From Sphingobacterium faecium (GTDB lineage Bacteria; Bacteroidota; Bacteroidia; Sphingobacteriales; Sphingobacteriaceae), in NCBI RefSeq assembly GCF_003054045.1, contig NZ_QBKH01000003.1, positions 310,001 through 374,000 on the forward strand: 64,000 nucleotides of DNA, in the 5' to 3' direction. The position numbers and the translations under genes are program-made. How positions within the stretch are numbered: position 1 is the stretch's first letter; every line of letters begins with the position of its first letter. Shown piece after piece: positions 45,465 through 53,483 of the stretch. Below the pieces are notes generated by a model, which was given only the letters and a program-made list of their open reading frames with translations, had not been told where the DNA came from and searched no databases.

Positions 45465-45833
45465 TTAACAATTAACAATCATCCCACTTCCACCAATTAC
45501 TTTTATTCCAGAGGGGAATGTTTTCCAAACCCTTATGTAACGAAACTTGCTTTCAAAATCATCTCCACCGTAATTTCCTTTTAATTCTAGGATCAAGGTA
45601 ATAACGGCGACATCATCGATGATGTTTAGATGTTCCACATGAGGATTAAGCTCCCTAATCTTTAGATTTCCATCACGATAGCTTTGTAGATCGATTTCCT
45701 TTGTGATAACGTCTCCACTTGGAATTAAAAAAAGTAGATCATCGTGCAGTAATTCCTCAAGCACTTTTATATCACTTTCTTTGATCGCGTCATAAAGCTT
45801 GTTTTCCTGATTTAAAATATCTGCTTTTGTCAT
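45465..45833 (-). CDS. NTF2-like / DUF4440 family protein
   Basis: The 122-residue protein is a SnoaL/NTF2-like alpha+beta barrel of the DUF4440 type: ILNQENKLYDAIKESDIKVLEELLHDDLLFLIPSGDVITK and YIRVWKTFPSGIKVIGGSGM. Such proteins bind small molecules or act as polyketide-type cyclases or isomerases; many have unknown roles. It is alone on the minus strand, with spacers of 151 and 216 bp on either side, and no functional link to its neighbours is visible. Confidence 0.82.
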   Translation of the reverse strand: MTKADILNQENKLYDAIKESDIKVLEELLHDDLLFLIPSGDVITKEIDLQSYRDGNLKIRELNPHVEHLNIIDDVAVITLILELKGNYGGDDFESKFRYIRVWKTFPSGIKVIGGSGMIVNC

Positions 45834-46049
45834 GGTTTATATTTATCTAGTACTAATTTAGTGAACTTTTCTAAAATAGATATTATAGAGCCATTTTTGA
45901 TTATTACTCCTCAAGACTTGATTCTATTCGATAATGGTTTTCGATCTATAGTTACCGCAGAACCTGCAATTTTACAATCCTTTAGAAAGATAGATCAATA
46001 ACTTTTTTTTTAAGAAAAGTGGCTCAATTAAAAGATATAATTACTAAAT

Positions 46050-46937
46050 TCATCGAATTTTAGTAAGCAGAAATACGGTGGAAACAATGCATATAGTTCC
46101 GATGTAATCACTTAAACCAAAAGGTGTTTTTAACCAATAAACAGCTAAAATGGTAGCTGCCAATGGTTCTGCTGATGCTAGTAAACTAGCTTTTTGACCA
46201 CCAATTATTTTTACAGAATAAAGGTATAATGTAAAAGCGACTAAGGTCCCAAATAAAATGATTGCAGTAGTATTTATAGCTGTGTAAATATCCCAAGTTC
46301 CCTGAAATTCCCAAGGAGCTTTAATAAAACTGAAAAACATACCGCCGCAGAACATTCCCCAACCAATCACAATTGAAGGTTCATATTTTGTTAAAATATG
46401 AGTAGGTTGAAGCGTATAAATTGCTAAAGACACAGCTGATAGAATACCAAGTAAAAATGCTAAAGGAGAAATTGCTAACGTATAAATATTTCCATGAGTA
46501 ACCAATAAAAATGTTCCAGTTACTGCAAGCCCTATTGCCAACAATTCTTTTTGTTTTGGAATTTGTCTTTTTTTTAGAGCTAAGTAAATTGCAATTATAA
46601 TAGGACCAAAGTATTGCAATACAGTTGCTGTTGCTGCATTAGAATGTTTAATAGCTGCGAAATAGGTGTACTGTACAGCAAGCATGCCGCAAATACTGAA
46701 AATCAACAGTTGTATTCTATCTTTTTTATTTTTCCATATTGCAAATAGATCCCTCTTTTGTCCATATTTGGTATAGGCTAGCAAGACAGCTCCAGATATT
46801 AACAATCTTATATTAATCAGCCATTCAACGTTAATTCCACGCTGTTCAAATAAGTATTGTCCGCAAGTTCCAGAAATTCCCCAGAAAATAGCCGCAATAA
46901 TAGCTAAAAGCATTCCTTTGTATTTTGTCATTCTCAT
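46050..46937 (-). CDS. EamA/DMT family transporter
   Basis: The 295-residue inner-membrane protein has ten predicted helices arranged as two EamA repeats. The first ends near 145 (SNAATATVLQYFGPIIIAIYLAL) and the second near 285 (GGQKASLLASAEPLAATILAVYWL). Members export amino acids, metabolites or drugs. It is divergent from an Lrp/AsnC regulator gene across 98 bp, which suggests amino-acid-responsive export. The family usually has 280-300 residues, so the gene is complete. Confidence 0.9.
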   Translation of the reverse strand: MRMTKYKGMLLAIIAAIFWGISGTCGQYLFEQRGINVEWLINIRLLISGAVLLAYTKYGQKRDLFAIWKNKKDRIQLLIFSICGMLAVQYTYFAAIKHSNAATATVLQYFGPIIIAIYLALKKRQIPKQKELLAIGLAVTGTFLLVTHGNIYTLAISPLAFLLGILSAVSLAIYTLQPTHILTKYEPSIVIGWGMFCGGMFFSFIKAPWEFQGTWDIYTAINTTAIILFGTLVAFTLYLYSVKIIGGQKASLLASAEPLAATILAVYWLKTPFGLSDYIGTICIVSTVFLLTKIR

Positions 46938-46993
46938 ATTTAATTACATGATTATTGAAGCAAAATTGCACCAACTTTTTCATGTATTTTCAT

Positions 46994-47001
46994 TAAATTT
47001 G
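46994..47001 (+). promoter_or_regulatory. Probable -7 box of the Lrp-type gene
   Basis: TAAATTTG matches TAnnTTTG exactly. A TTG at 46966-46968 lies 25 bp upstream, slightly more than the usual spacing. It predicts a leader of about 28 nt before the ATG at 47036. Confidence 0.45.
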
Positions 47002-47035
47002 ATGTATTATTTGCAATTTTGTTTCACTTACGGTC

Positions 47036-47521
47036 ATGGATCAGTTTGATATTACCATTCTAACTATTCTTCAAGAAGATAATCAAATATCTCAGCGATC
47101 CATAGCTGATCGTGTAGGTCTATCAGCTGCCGCTGTTCAACGTCGTATTAAGCGTATGAGTGAAAATGGAACAATAAAAGAGGAAGTAGCTGTTCTAAAT
47201 CCCGAACATTTTGGTGATCCACTTACAATTTTAGTTGAGGTTTGCCTTGTAAATGAAAGAATTGAATTAATTGATCAAGCGAAGAAGACGTTTATTGATA
47301 CCGCTGAAGTGCAGCAATGTTATTATATAACTGGTGAATCAGACTTCTTCCTTGTTATTGTCACACAATCGATGGCCGATTATGAAAAACTTACCCGTCG
47401 TATCTTCTTTGGAAACGATAATATCAAAAGTTTTAGAACTATTGTTGCATTGGGTGTAGAAAAATATGGATTTAAAATACCTTTTCTGAACTTTTTATCA
47501 GAAAGTAAAAATAAGCTTTAA
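47036..47521 (+). CDS. Lrp/AsnC family transcriptional regulator
   Basis: The 161-residue protein has a helix-turn-helix at about 5-55 (ISQRSIADRVGLSAAAVQRRIKRM) and a RAM ligand-binding domain at about 68-150 (VQQCYYITGESDFFLVIVTQSMADYEKLTRRIF). Members bind amino acids and control their metabolism or export. It is divergent from the EamA transporter gene and most likely regulates it together with its own promoter. Confidence 0.92.
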   Translation: MDQFDITILTILQEDNQISQRSIADRVGLSAAAVQRRIKRMSENGTIKEEVAVLNPEHFGDPLTILVEVCLVNERIELIDQAKKTFIDTAEVQQCYYITGESDFFLVIVTQSMADYEKLTRRIFFGNDNIKSFRTIVALGVEKYGFKIPFLNFLSESKNKL

Positions 47522-47743
47522 TAAACTCTTTTTAAAATGCTTATTTTTTTAAAAATTTTGATAAAGTTCTCTTCTTTGTTTGCAAAATATCTCGAGTTAG
47601 CTTTAGACTCATTTTTATAGCAGTTCCTCATAAACTACTTTTTGAATAGTACATTAGCAATCTCTATCTCCAATATGGAAGGTTGGTAGCGTTATTGCAA
47701 GGTGGATAATCATTGTTATATTAAAAGCTTTGGTGTACAGATA

Positions 47744-47854
47744 ATGGTAATGGAAGAAATAGGTCTTCTCGATAACCTGATTAAACAATCCACTATTTCA
47801 GAATTTGTGAAATGGCTTGATTCCAAAGGTAGTATGATTCGAGGATATCAGTGA
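47744..47854 (+). pseudogene. Short transposase-like N-terminal remnant
   Basis: The 36-codon frame ends in TGA right after IRGYQ, where IS transposases of the type I have in mind continue with a proline and a long catalytic domain. The family assignment is a guess from pattern. The frame upstream is also broken by a stop near 47690. Confidence 0.3.
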
Positions 47855-48363
47855 TAAAACGGTAATCAAAAATACATGTCAGTCTATCCTGTTTACCCAA
47901 GGCAGGCTTCAACGGGCGATATACGATCATACTAAGCTATATGTAAAAATAATTTTTGTTTCAACGATTACCGATCTGCGATAGGATGGGTAATCATTAA
48001 TGTAAAGGCGCCAAGACTTTTTTCGGAAGATGTAGTTTTGTTGGCCGATGCCGGCTATTGTGCGTACCGCACTGTCTGGTTTGGGCATATCCATTTCGAC
48101 ATGTGGAGCAAAAACATTATTAAATTATATTGCACAATCACCAACTGATAATGCCATTTCGCTAGAAAGATACGCTGTGTGTGTAAAAATCTATTGTGCT
48201 ATTCTACATAATCAAAAGATCATAGCGATGAGCTTATTTGTATTAATAAAATAATAGAGGTAGTATATAAATAATAAGTATCTTCAATTTGAACTAATTA
48301 GTAAGATTATTTGGACTAAAAAGGATATTTTATTTTCTTGATAACACATATTTTTGTATTCAT

Positions 48364-48371
48364 TAAATTTG
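48364..48371 (+). promoter_or_regulatory. Possible -7 box upstream of the AraC-type gene
   Basis: TAAATTTG matches TAnnTTTG exactly, with TTG at 48338-48340 (23-bp gap). It would give a leader of about 100 nt before the ATG at 48479. Confidence 0.4.
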
Positions 48372-48478
48372 AATATACATCTACTTTATGGCATTCATCC
48401 TCTGTTAATTAATGCTTATTTTGTAAATTAGTATTAGGCGTAAAGTCAATCAAATTGCGTATTTCAAAAAGTTAGTAA

Positions 48479-49339
48479 ATGAAAAAAATAATTAAAGTTC
48501 CAACTTCACTGATCGGTTGCGATGCGCCGCAAAATACACTGGTTTTAGATGGTTGTTCTGTAATTGAGCAGTGCATACACAGTACCGAGGTGAAAGGAAC
48601 TATGTATCTTGAACAGCATTTACTCCTAATTGTACTAGAAGGGTCCGTCATTCTTACTTATGGGAAACAGAAATATACGGTTGAAAAGAACGATATGATT
48701 TTGCTAAAAAAAGCAACTGCTGTAAAGTTTCATAAATTCGGGAACGTTGAAAATGATCATATCTACGACAGCTTAATGTTCAGTATCAAAGATGATCTTC
48801 TGAAATCATTTTTATCAACCTCAGAAGTTAAAGTGTCAAAACCTGAAGGAGAAATCAAAACAGGTGTTTATCCAATGAATGCCTGTTTAGTTGCATTTGC
48901 CAATTCCATGAAACCATATTTTTTTAATGATTCTGTGGTTCATCCTGGACAGCTTCGGTTGAAAATAATGGAATTACTATATGATGTTGCTGAATGCAAT
49001 CGAAATATGTTTTTACAAATTCTCCAATTACACGAGCCTGTACGAACTGATATCCGCAATGTGATGGAACAGCATTATGCTTCCCCGGTTTCTGTCTCAG
49101 AACTGGCTTATCTTTCCGGGAGAAGCTTATCCAGTTTTAAAAGAGATTTTCAAAAGATATATAATGTTGCGCCTGCCAAATGGATCAGAGAAAAGCGGTT
49201 GGAAAAAGCAAAAGATATGTTGGAAACGACAGCATTATCGGTCTCCGATGTCTGTTATTCTCTAGGATTTGAAAATGTCTCCCACTTTTCAAGAATATAT
49301 AAAGAATTTCACGGACAGACACCGAGCATATCTCGTTAA
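48479..49339 (+). CDS. AraC family transcriptional regulator
   Basis: The 286-residue protein has an N-terminal cupin-like domain (about 20-110; LEQHLLLIVLEGSVILTYGKQKYTVEKNDMILLKK) and an AraC double helix-turn-helix at about 185-284 (SVSELAYLSGRSLSSFKRDF and VSDVCYSLGFENVSHFSRIYKEFHG). It lies 23 bp before the NAD-binding protein gene on the same strand and at the head of the redox gene run. It may be cotranscribed with the first of those genes and control the set. Confidence 0.9.
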   Translation: MKKIIKVPTSLIGCDAPQNTLVLDGCSVIEQCIHSTEVKGTMYLEQHLLLIVLEGSVILTYGKQKYTVEKNDMILLKKATAVKFHKFGNVENDHIYDSLMFSIKDDLLKSFLSTSEVKVSKPEGEIKTGVYPMNACLVAFANSMKPYFFNDSVVHPGQLRLKIMELLYDVAECNRNMFLQILQLHEPVRTDIRNVMEQHYASPVSVSELAYLSGRSLSSFKRDFQKIYNVAPAKWIREKRLEKAKDMLETTALSVSDVCYSLGFENVSHFSRIYKEFHGQTPSISR

Positions 49340-49362
49340 GAAATCATTTAAAAATTAAACTT

Positions 49363-49995
49363 ATGAAAATATTAATCATTGGATCAAATGGTAGAGTAGG
49401 CTCTATTTTAGTTCATAAATTAGCTGTTCAACATCAGGTTTTAGCAGGTTCAAGAAATCCAGACCGAAAAAATAATTTGAATAATATTGAGCAAGTTTAT
49501 GTTGATTTGCAAAACGATGTGGATACTCTTGTAAAAAGCATGAGTGGTGTTGATACGGTTTATTTTGTCTCTGGATCACGTGGGAAAAATCTTTTGCAGA
49601 TAGATTTACATGGAGCAATTAAAACGATGCAAGCTGCGGAAAAAGCGAATGTCAAACGTTATATTATGTTGAGCTCAGTTTTCGCATTACAACCGGATCG
49701 TTGGAGTGAATCTTTTCTAAGTGACTTAACAGATTATAATATTGCCAAGCACTATGCTGATCTTTATCTCACTACTCAAACCCAATTGAATTATACGATA
49801 TTGCAGCCCGGAGCACTTAAAGATGAACCAGGAACAGGAAAAATAGCTACCCATGTTACCAATCCTAGATCTAATTCTATTGCCAATGTAGTCGATACCC
49901 TTGCCGCAATTTTGGAAAATAATTCTACCATCGGTAAAGTGATTTTAATGCACGACGGGGATACTCCTATTGATGAAGCATTAAATCAACTCTAG
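49363..49995 (+). CDS. NAD(P)-binding SDR-like protein (atypical, NmrA/YwnB type)
   Basis: The 210-residue Rossmann protein has the glycine motif IIGSNGRVGS (5-14). Further motifs are VDTVYFVSGSRGKNLLQIDLHGAIKTMQAAEKANVKRYIMLSS and LNYTILQPGALKDEPGTG, as in the short atypical SDR group that includes YwnB and NAD(P)H-binding quinone or flavin reductases. The full catalytic Tyr-x3-Lys is not in the usual place, so it may be a redox sensor or reductase. It follows the AraC gene by 23 bp and starts the redox cluster. Confidence 0.87.
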   Translation: MKILIIGSNGRVGSILVHKLAVQHQVLAGSRNPDRKNNLNNIEQVYVDLQNDVDTLVKSMSGVDTVYFVSGSRGKNLLQIDLHGAIKTMQAAEKANVKRYIMLSSVFALQPDRWSESFLSDLTDYNIAKHYADLYLTTQTQLNYTILQPGALKDEPGTGKIATHVTNPRSNSIANVVDTLAAILENNSTIGKVILMHDGDTPIDEALNQL

Positions 49996-50277
49996 TAAGG
50001 TTTTAGTATTCAGTGATTTGAATCATGTTTTTTCTTATTCTCACGGGCTCATTAATAAAGTCTTAAAACACATCTGATTTAAAGCGGAACTTCAACATTT
50101 TAATGTCTCATTTTAACCCTCAAAAAGGACTAATTAGTCAAAATCTTTGAGCTAATTAGAAAAATCATCTCCTTGTCGTCATTGTACCTTTGTTATAGAA
50201 AAAGAGTTTGATTATGCTGTTCACAAGCACAGTTAATGATGCTCAAAAAATGGACAATATTAAAAAAAGGACGATTT

Positions 50278-50838
50278 ATGAAAAACATTCCTGAACAAAA
50301 AAATATCATTTCGAGTTTCGAAGATTCTTATGCTGATGGCTTAAGGCAGAGTATTGGAAAAGCTTCGAAGAAGATATTCTCGGCACTACCAGGCTTGGCC
50401 ATTATCTCAACTTTAACTATTGGCGGACTATTGATTTCCTGTCAAGATAATAATAATCAAAATAATAAAACAGAAGTTATGCAAAATAATCAAGAACAAA
50501 AAGAAGGAATCCTTAAAGCAATAGATTTATATGTGGAAGCAGGAAGAAAAGGCGATGGTAGTATTGCTAAACCAGCATTTGCGTCAACTGCAACCATGTC
50601 ATGGTCTGAAGATGGTATATTGAAAAGTGTTCCAATCCAAGTGCTATTTGACGGATTTTCCGCAGCAGAGCCAGTGGAATCAAATTACAAACTGACTACA
50701 TTGGATGTTGAGGGCGATGCTGCAATAGTCAGAATCCAATCTCAGTTTGGGCCAAACAAATATGCCGATATGTTTACTTTGGTAAAAGACGGCAGCAACT
50801 GGAAAATTATCAGTAAAATTTATCAAGTAACAAAATAA
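50278..50838 (+). CDS. Membrane-anchored NTF2-like (lumazine-binding type) protein
   Basis: I start at ATG 50278, which has AAAGGA just upstream; the frame opens at 50236. The protein has 186 residues. Residues 1-35 are polar, a hydrophobic helix (about 36-54; FSALPGLAIISTLTIGGLLIS) follows, then Cys and an Asn/Gln-rich linker. An NTF2-like domain (about 75-186; GILKAIDLYVEAGRKGDGSI) ends the protein. The LLISC sequence looks like a lipobox, but about 40 residues precede the hydrophobic core, which is unusual for a lipoprotein signal. The NTF2 domain resembles that of the next gene, 8 bp downstream, so the pair may come from duplication. Confidence 0.72.
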   Translation: MKNIPEQKNIISSFEDSYADGLRQSIGKASKKIFSALPGLAIISTLTIGGLLISCQDNNNQNNKTEVMQNNQEQKEGILKAIDLYVEAGRKGDGSIAKPAFASTATMSWSEDGILKSVPIQVLFDGFSAAEPVESNYKLTTLDVEGDAAIVRIQSQFGPNKYADMFTLVKDGSNWKIISKIYQVTK

Positions 50839-50846
50839 ATATAGTA

Positions 50847-51233
50847 ATGTCTGCAAATCAAAATATGAACACCATCCAGGATTATGATGATGTCTTGGCC
50901 GCAATGGAGGGCTATGTTCATGGACTTAAAACAGGAAACATAGCCGAATTAAAAAAGACCTTTCATAAGGATGCAATTATGTATGGTCATTTAGGTGATG
51001 ACCTATCAGAGGGAAGTATTGATCATCTGTATGCTTATGTGGAGAAATTTGGCGCAGCACCTAACATCAAGACCAATATAACTATTTTACACAAAACACT
51101 TACAACAGCAATCGTTCGTATTGAAATGGAACACGATGCTGCAGATGAAAATTTCACCGATTACCACTCATTAATCAAGATGAATGGCAAGTGGAAAGTG
51201 GTCGCAAAGCTTTTTCATCTTTACGATAAATAA
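50847..51233 (+). CDS. NTF2-like (putative lumazine-binding/SnoaL-type) protein
   Basis: The 128-residue soluble protein consists of one NTF2-like domain (DVLAAMEGYVHGLKTGNIAELKKTFHKDAIMYGHLGDDLS, and SLIKMNGKWKVVAKLFHLYDK at the end). Such folds bind hydrophobic small molecules or catalyse cyclisation and isomerisation; no catalytic residue can be assigned. The gene begins 8 bp after the membrane-anchored NTF2 gene and is followed after 80 bp by the first Old Yellow Enzyme gene, so it belongs to the redox cluster. Confidence 0.82.
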   Translation: MSANQNMNTIQDYDDVLAAMEGYVHGLKTGNIAELKKTFHKDAIMYGHLGDDLSEGSIDHLYAYVEKFGAAPNIKTNITILHKTLTTAIVRIEMEHDAADENFTDYHSLIKMNGKWKVVAKLFHLYDK

Positions 51234-51313
51234 TCAAAAATCATGTTGTTAAAGTTTTCACTGGTAGCATCTCATTGCTTCCAGTAAGAACTTTGCGTTT
51301 AAAAAAAGAAAGA

Positions 51314-52384
51314 ATGTCAAAATTATTCAGTCCGTTAACGGTTAGATCAGTTACGTTTAGAAATAGAATTGTTACTTCTCCAATGTGCATGTATATGGCC
51401 GAGGATGGGTTTGCAAATGATTGGCATTTGATTCATTATGGGTCAAGAGCCATGGGAGGAGCAGGCGCAGTAATGCTTGAAGCAACCGCAGTGCGTGCTG
51501 ATGGACGTATTGGTGTTGGGGATTTAGGAATCTGGAAGGATGAACATGTGGATATGCTTAGCAAGATTTCATCTTTTATAAAAAATAGTGGATCTATTCC
51601 TGCAATTCAATTGGCGCATGCCGGTAGGAAAGGAAGTACTTGGGCTTCAGGACGTGATAGCCGCCCGTTAATGCCTGATGAAGAAAATGGATGGGAAGTG
51701 ATTGCGCCATCTGCTATTGCATTTTCTTCAACAATGCAAACACCCCGCGAAATGACTTTGGAAGTTATCGAAGAACTTCAACAAGCCTTTGCAGATGCTG
51801 CCTTGAGAGCGTTAAAGGCTGGTTTTGAAATGATCGAAATTCACAGTGCCCACGGTTATCTGATCAACGAATTTTTATCGCCAATTCCAAACAAAAGGAC
51901 CGATCACTATGGAGGTAGTATTGAAAATAGAGCAAGATTTTTATTTGAAATCATAGATAAAGTAAAAGTAGTATGGCCTTCTGAACTTCCAATTGCTGTT
52001 CGTATTTCAGCTACAGACTGGATGGAAGAAGGCTGGAACAATGACGATTCCATTTGGTTAAGCAAAAAATTGACAGAGAAAGGAATTGATATTATGGATG
52101 TTTCCTCAGGTGGTACAGTACCAGACGCAAAAATTAATGTAGGTTCAGGCTATCAATTACCCTTTGCAAGTGCCATCAAACGTCAATTAAAAGATGAACT
52201 ACTCATCGGAACGGTAGGGATGATTACCAATGCACAGCAGGCAGAAACTATATTGAACAATGGAGATGCCGATCTCATTTTTATAGGTCGTGAACTTTTA
52301 CGAAACCCTTATTTTCCCTTAGAGGCTGCAAAACAGCTTCGTTCGCAAATTCCCGTTCCTAAACCTTACGAGCTTGCATTTTAA
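51314..52384 (+). CDS. Old Yellow Enzyme family NADH:flavin oxidoreductase (YqjM-like)
   Basis: The 356-residue FMN enzyme starts at ATG 51314; the longer frame adds 13 non-family residues. It closely follows the YqjM subgroup: SPMCMYMAEDG with Cys25 and Tyr27 in the substrate pocket, VGDLGIWKDEHV, IQLAHAGRKGS, EIHSAHGYLINEFLSP with the paired His ligands, NKRTDHYGGSIENRARF and DLIFIGRELLRNP. Such ene-reductases reduce activated C=C bonds of enones, quinones and nitro compounds with NAD(P)H. It is the first of two related flavoprotein genes in this run. Confidence 0.94.
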   Translation: MSKLFSPLTVRSVTFRNRIVTSPMCMYMAEDGFANDWHLIHYGSRAMGGAGAVMLEATAVRADGRIGVGDLGIWKDEHVDMLSKISSFIKNSGSIPAIQLAHAGRKGSTWASGRDSRPLMPDEENGWEVIAPSAIAFSSTMQTPREMTLEVIEELQQAFADAALRALKAGFEMIEIHSAHGYLINEFLSPIPNKRTDHYGGSIENRARFLFEIIDKVKVVWPSELPIAVRISATDWMEEGWNNDDSIWLSKKLTEKGIDIMDVSSGGTVPDAKINVGSGYQLPFASAIKRQLKDELLIGTVGMITNAQQAETILNNGDADLIFIGRELLRNPYFPLEAAKQLRSQIPVPKPYELAF

Positions 52385-52402
52385 TATATATAGAAAGATT
52401 TT

Positions 52403-52681
52403 ATGAAAATTTATTTAACCGTCTTGGTAAAGGCAAAGCCCGAGCATCAGCGAGAAATCAAAGACTTTTTATACGGACTCTCCAAATCATCCAGACAAGA
52501 AGATGCCTGCATCGAATATAATGTTCATCAAAGTATTGATGACGAAAACATATTTATACTCAATGAGGAATGGGAAAGTTTAGATGGTTTAGATCTCCAT
52601 AATGAGCAATCATATTCAAAGGAGTTTTTTGCATCATTTGATAAATTAGAAGAGCAACCGATTATTTATAGGTCCAAATAA
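52403..52681 (+). CDS. Antibiotic biosynthesis monooxygenase (ABM) domain protein
   Basis: The 92-residue protein is a single dimeric ferredoxin-like ABM domain (KIYLTVLVKAKPEHQREIKDF, CIEYNVHQSIDDENIFILNEEWES and HNEQSYSKEFFASFDKL). Members include cofactor-free quinone-forming monooxygenases such as YgiN and heme-degrading enzymes; the Asn/Trp set of heme-degrading IsdG is not evident. It sits 18 bp behind the YqjM-like gene and 38 bp before the SDR gene, so all three are probably cotranscribed. Confidence 0.88.
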   Translation: MKIYLTVLVKAKPEHQREIKDFLYGLSKSSRQEDACIEYNVHQSIDDENIFILNEEWESLDGLDLHNEQSYSKEFFASFDKLEEQPIIYRSK

Positions 52682-52719
52682 TTCTGAGTCGATTTTAATC
52701 ATTCATAAAAATTAGAAAA

Positions 52720-53463
52720 ATGAAAAAATTAAATGAATCTGTAACCATTATTACTGGAGCATCTTCCGGAATTGGCGCGGCAACAGCATTAAAATTAGCC
52801 AAAGCCGGAAGCAGCATTGTATTGGTTTCCAGAGCTGATGATAAAATAGAAAAGGTAAAACGGCAGATTGAAAAAGAAGGCGGTAAAGCCGAAATATTTA
52901 TTGCTGACGTAACAGATCCTGACCAAATGAAAGCAATGGTTGATTTTACTATTGATAAGTTCGGAAGAGTAGATCATTTGGTTAACAATGCAGGTTTAAT
53001 GTTATTTTCACAATGGAAAGATGTGGCAATTGATGAATGGAATTCGATGATCGACACGAATATTAAAGGCTACTTGAATGCCATTGCAGCTGTACTTCCC
53101 AAACTGTTGAAGCAGAGATCAGGTCATATTCTCAATATGGGATCTGTGGCAGGAATCAATATTGATGTTGGTGCAGGGATCTACCACGGAACTAAATTTT
53201 TCGTTCGGGCAATTACCGAAAGTTTAAGAAAAGAAGTTTCTGTTTATAAAGGTATTAAAATCGGTCTCATCAGTCCAGGAGTGATTAATACAGGTTGGGC
53301 AGACAAAGTGACCAACAAAGAAGGAGCAGAAATCGCAGCAGCGTTAAACACGCAAGCTATCGAACCAGAAGAAATTGCCAATGCTGTTCTATTTGCATTC
53401 GACCAACCGGATAATGTGAACGTGAATGATATTGTGATAAGCCCAACTTTGCAAAACTGGTAA
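52720..53463 (+). CDS. Short-chain dehydrogenase/reductase (classical SDR)
   Basis: The 247-residue classical SDR has the cofactor motif TGASSGIG (12-19), NNAG near residues 89-92, the catalytic Ser (NMGSVAGI) and Tyr-x3-Lys (YHGTK). The overall sequence (MKKLNESVTIITGASSGIGA, RQIEKEGGKAEIFIADVTDP, EPEEIANAVLFAFDQPDNVNVNDIVISPT) matches the YdfG/serine-dehydrogenase-like group that uses NADP(H). The substrate is unknown. It lies between the ABM protein and the second Old Yellow Enzyme genes with short spacers. Confidence 0.93.
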   Translation: MKKLNESVTIITGASSGIGAATALKLAKAGSSIVLVSRADDKIEKVKRQIEKEGGKAEIFIADVTDPDQMKAMVDFTIDKFGRVDHLVNNAGLMLFSQWKDVAIDEWNSMIDTNIKGYLNAIAAVLPKLLKQRSGHILNMGSVAGINIDVGAGIYHGTKFFVRAITESLRKEVSVYKGIKIGLISPGVINTGWADKVTNKEGAEIAAALNTQAIEPEEIANAVLFAFDQPDNVNVNDIVISPTLQNW

Positions 53464-53483
53464 TATTTGTAAAAAAATAAATA

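Larger units (their letters stand above)
47522..48478. other. Region of decayed coding DNA, possibly transposase remnants
   Basis: The 957-bp gap has no intact gene. A 36-codon frame at 47744-47854 (EEIGLLDNLIKQSTISEFVK, then WLDSKGSMIRGYQ) resembles the N-terminus of an IS-type transposase in which a Gly-Tyr motif precedes a longer domain. Around 47980-48120 another frame reads DVVLLADAGYCAYR, also like a transposase core. No terminal inverted repeats or target-site duplications were found. An open frame at 48048-48254 overlaps the second remnant in another frame and is not supported. Confidence 0.35.

Noticed and set aside
48048..48254. 68-codon open frame in the decayed region
   Set aside because: It runs in a different frame over a better transposase-like remnant and shows no protein-family motif.
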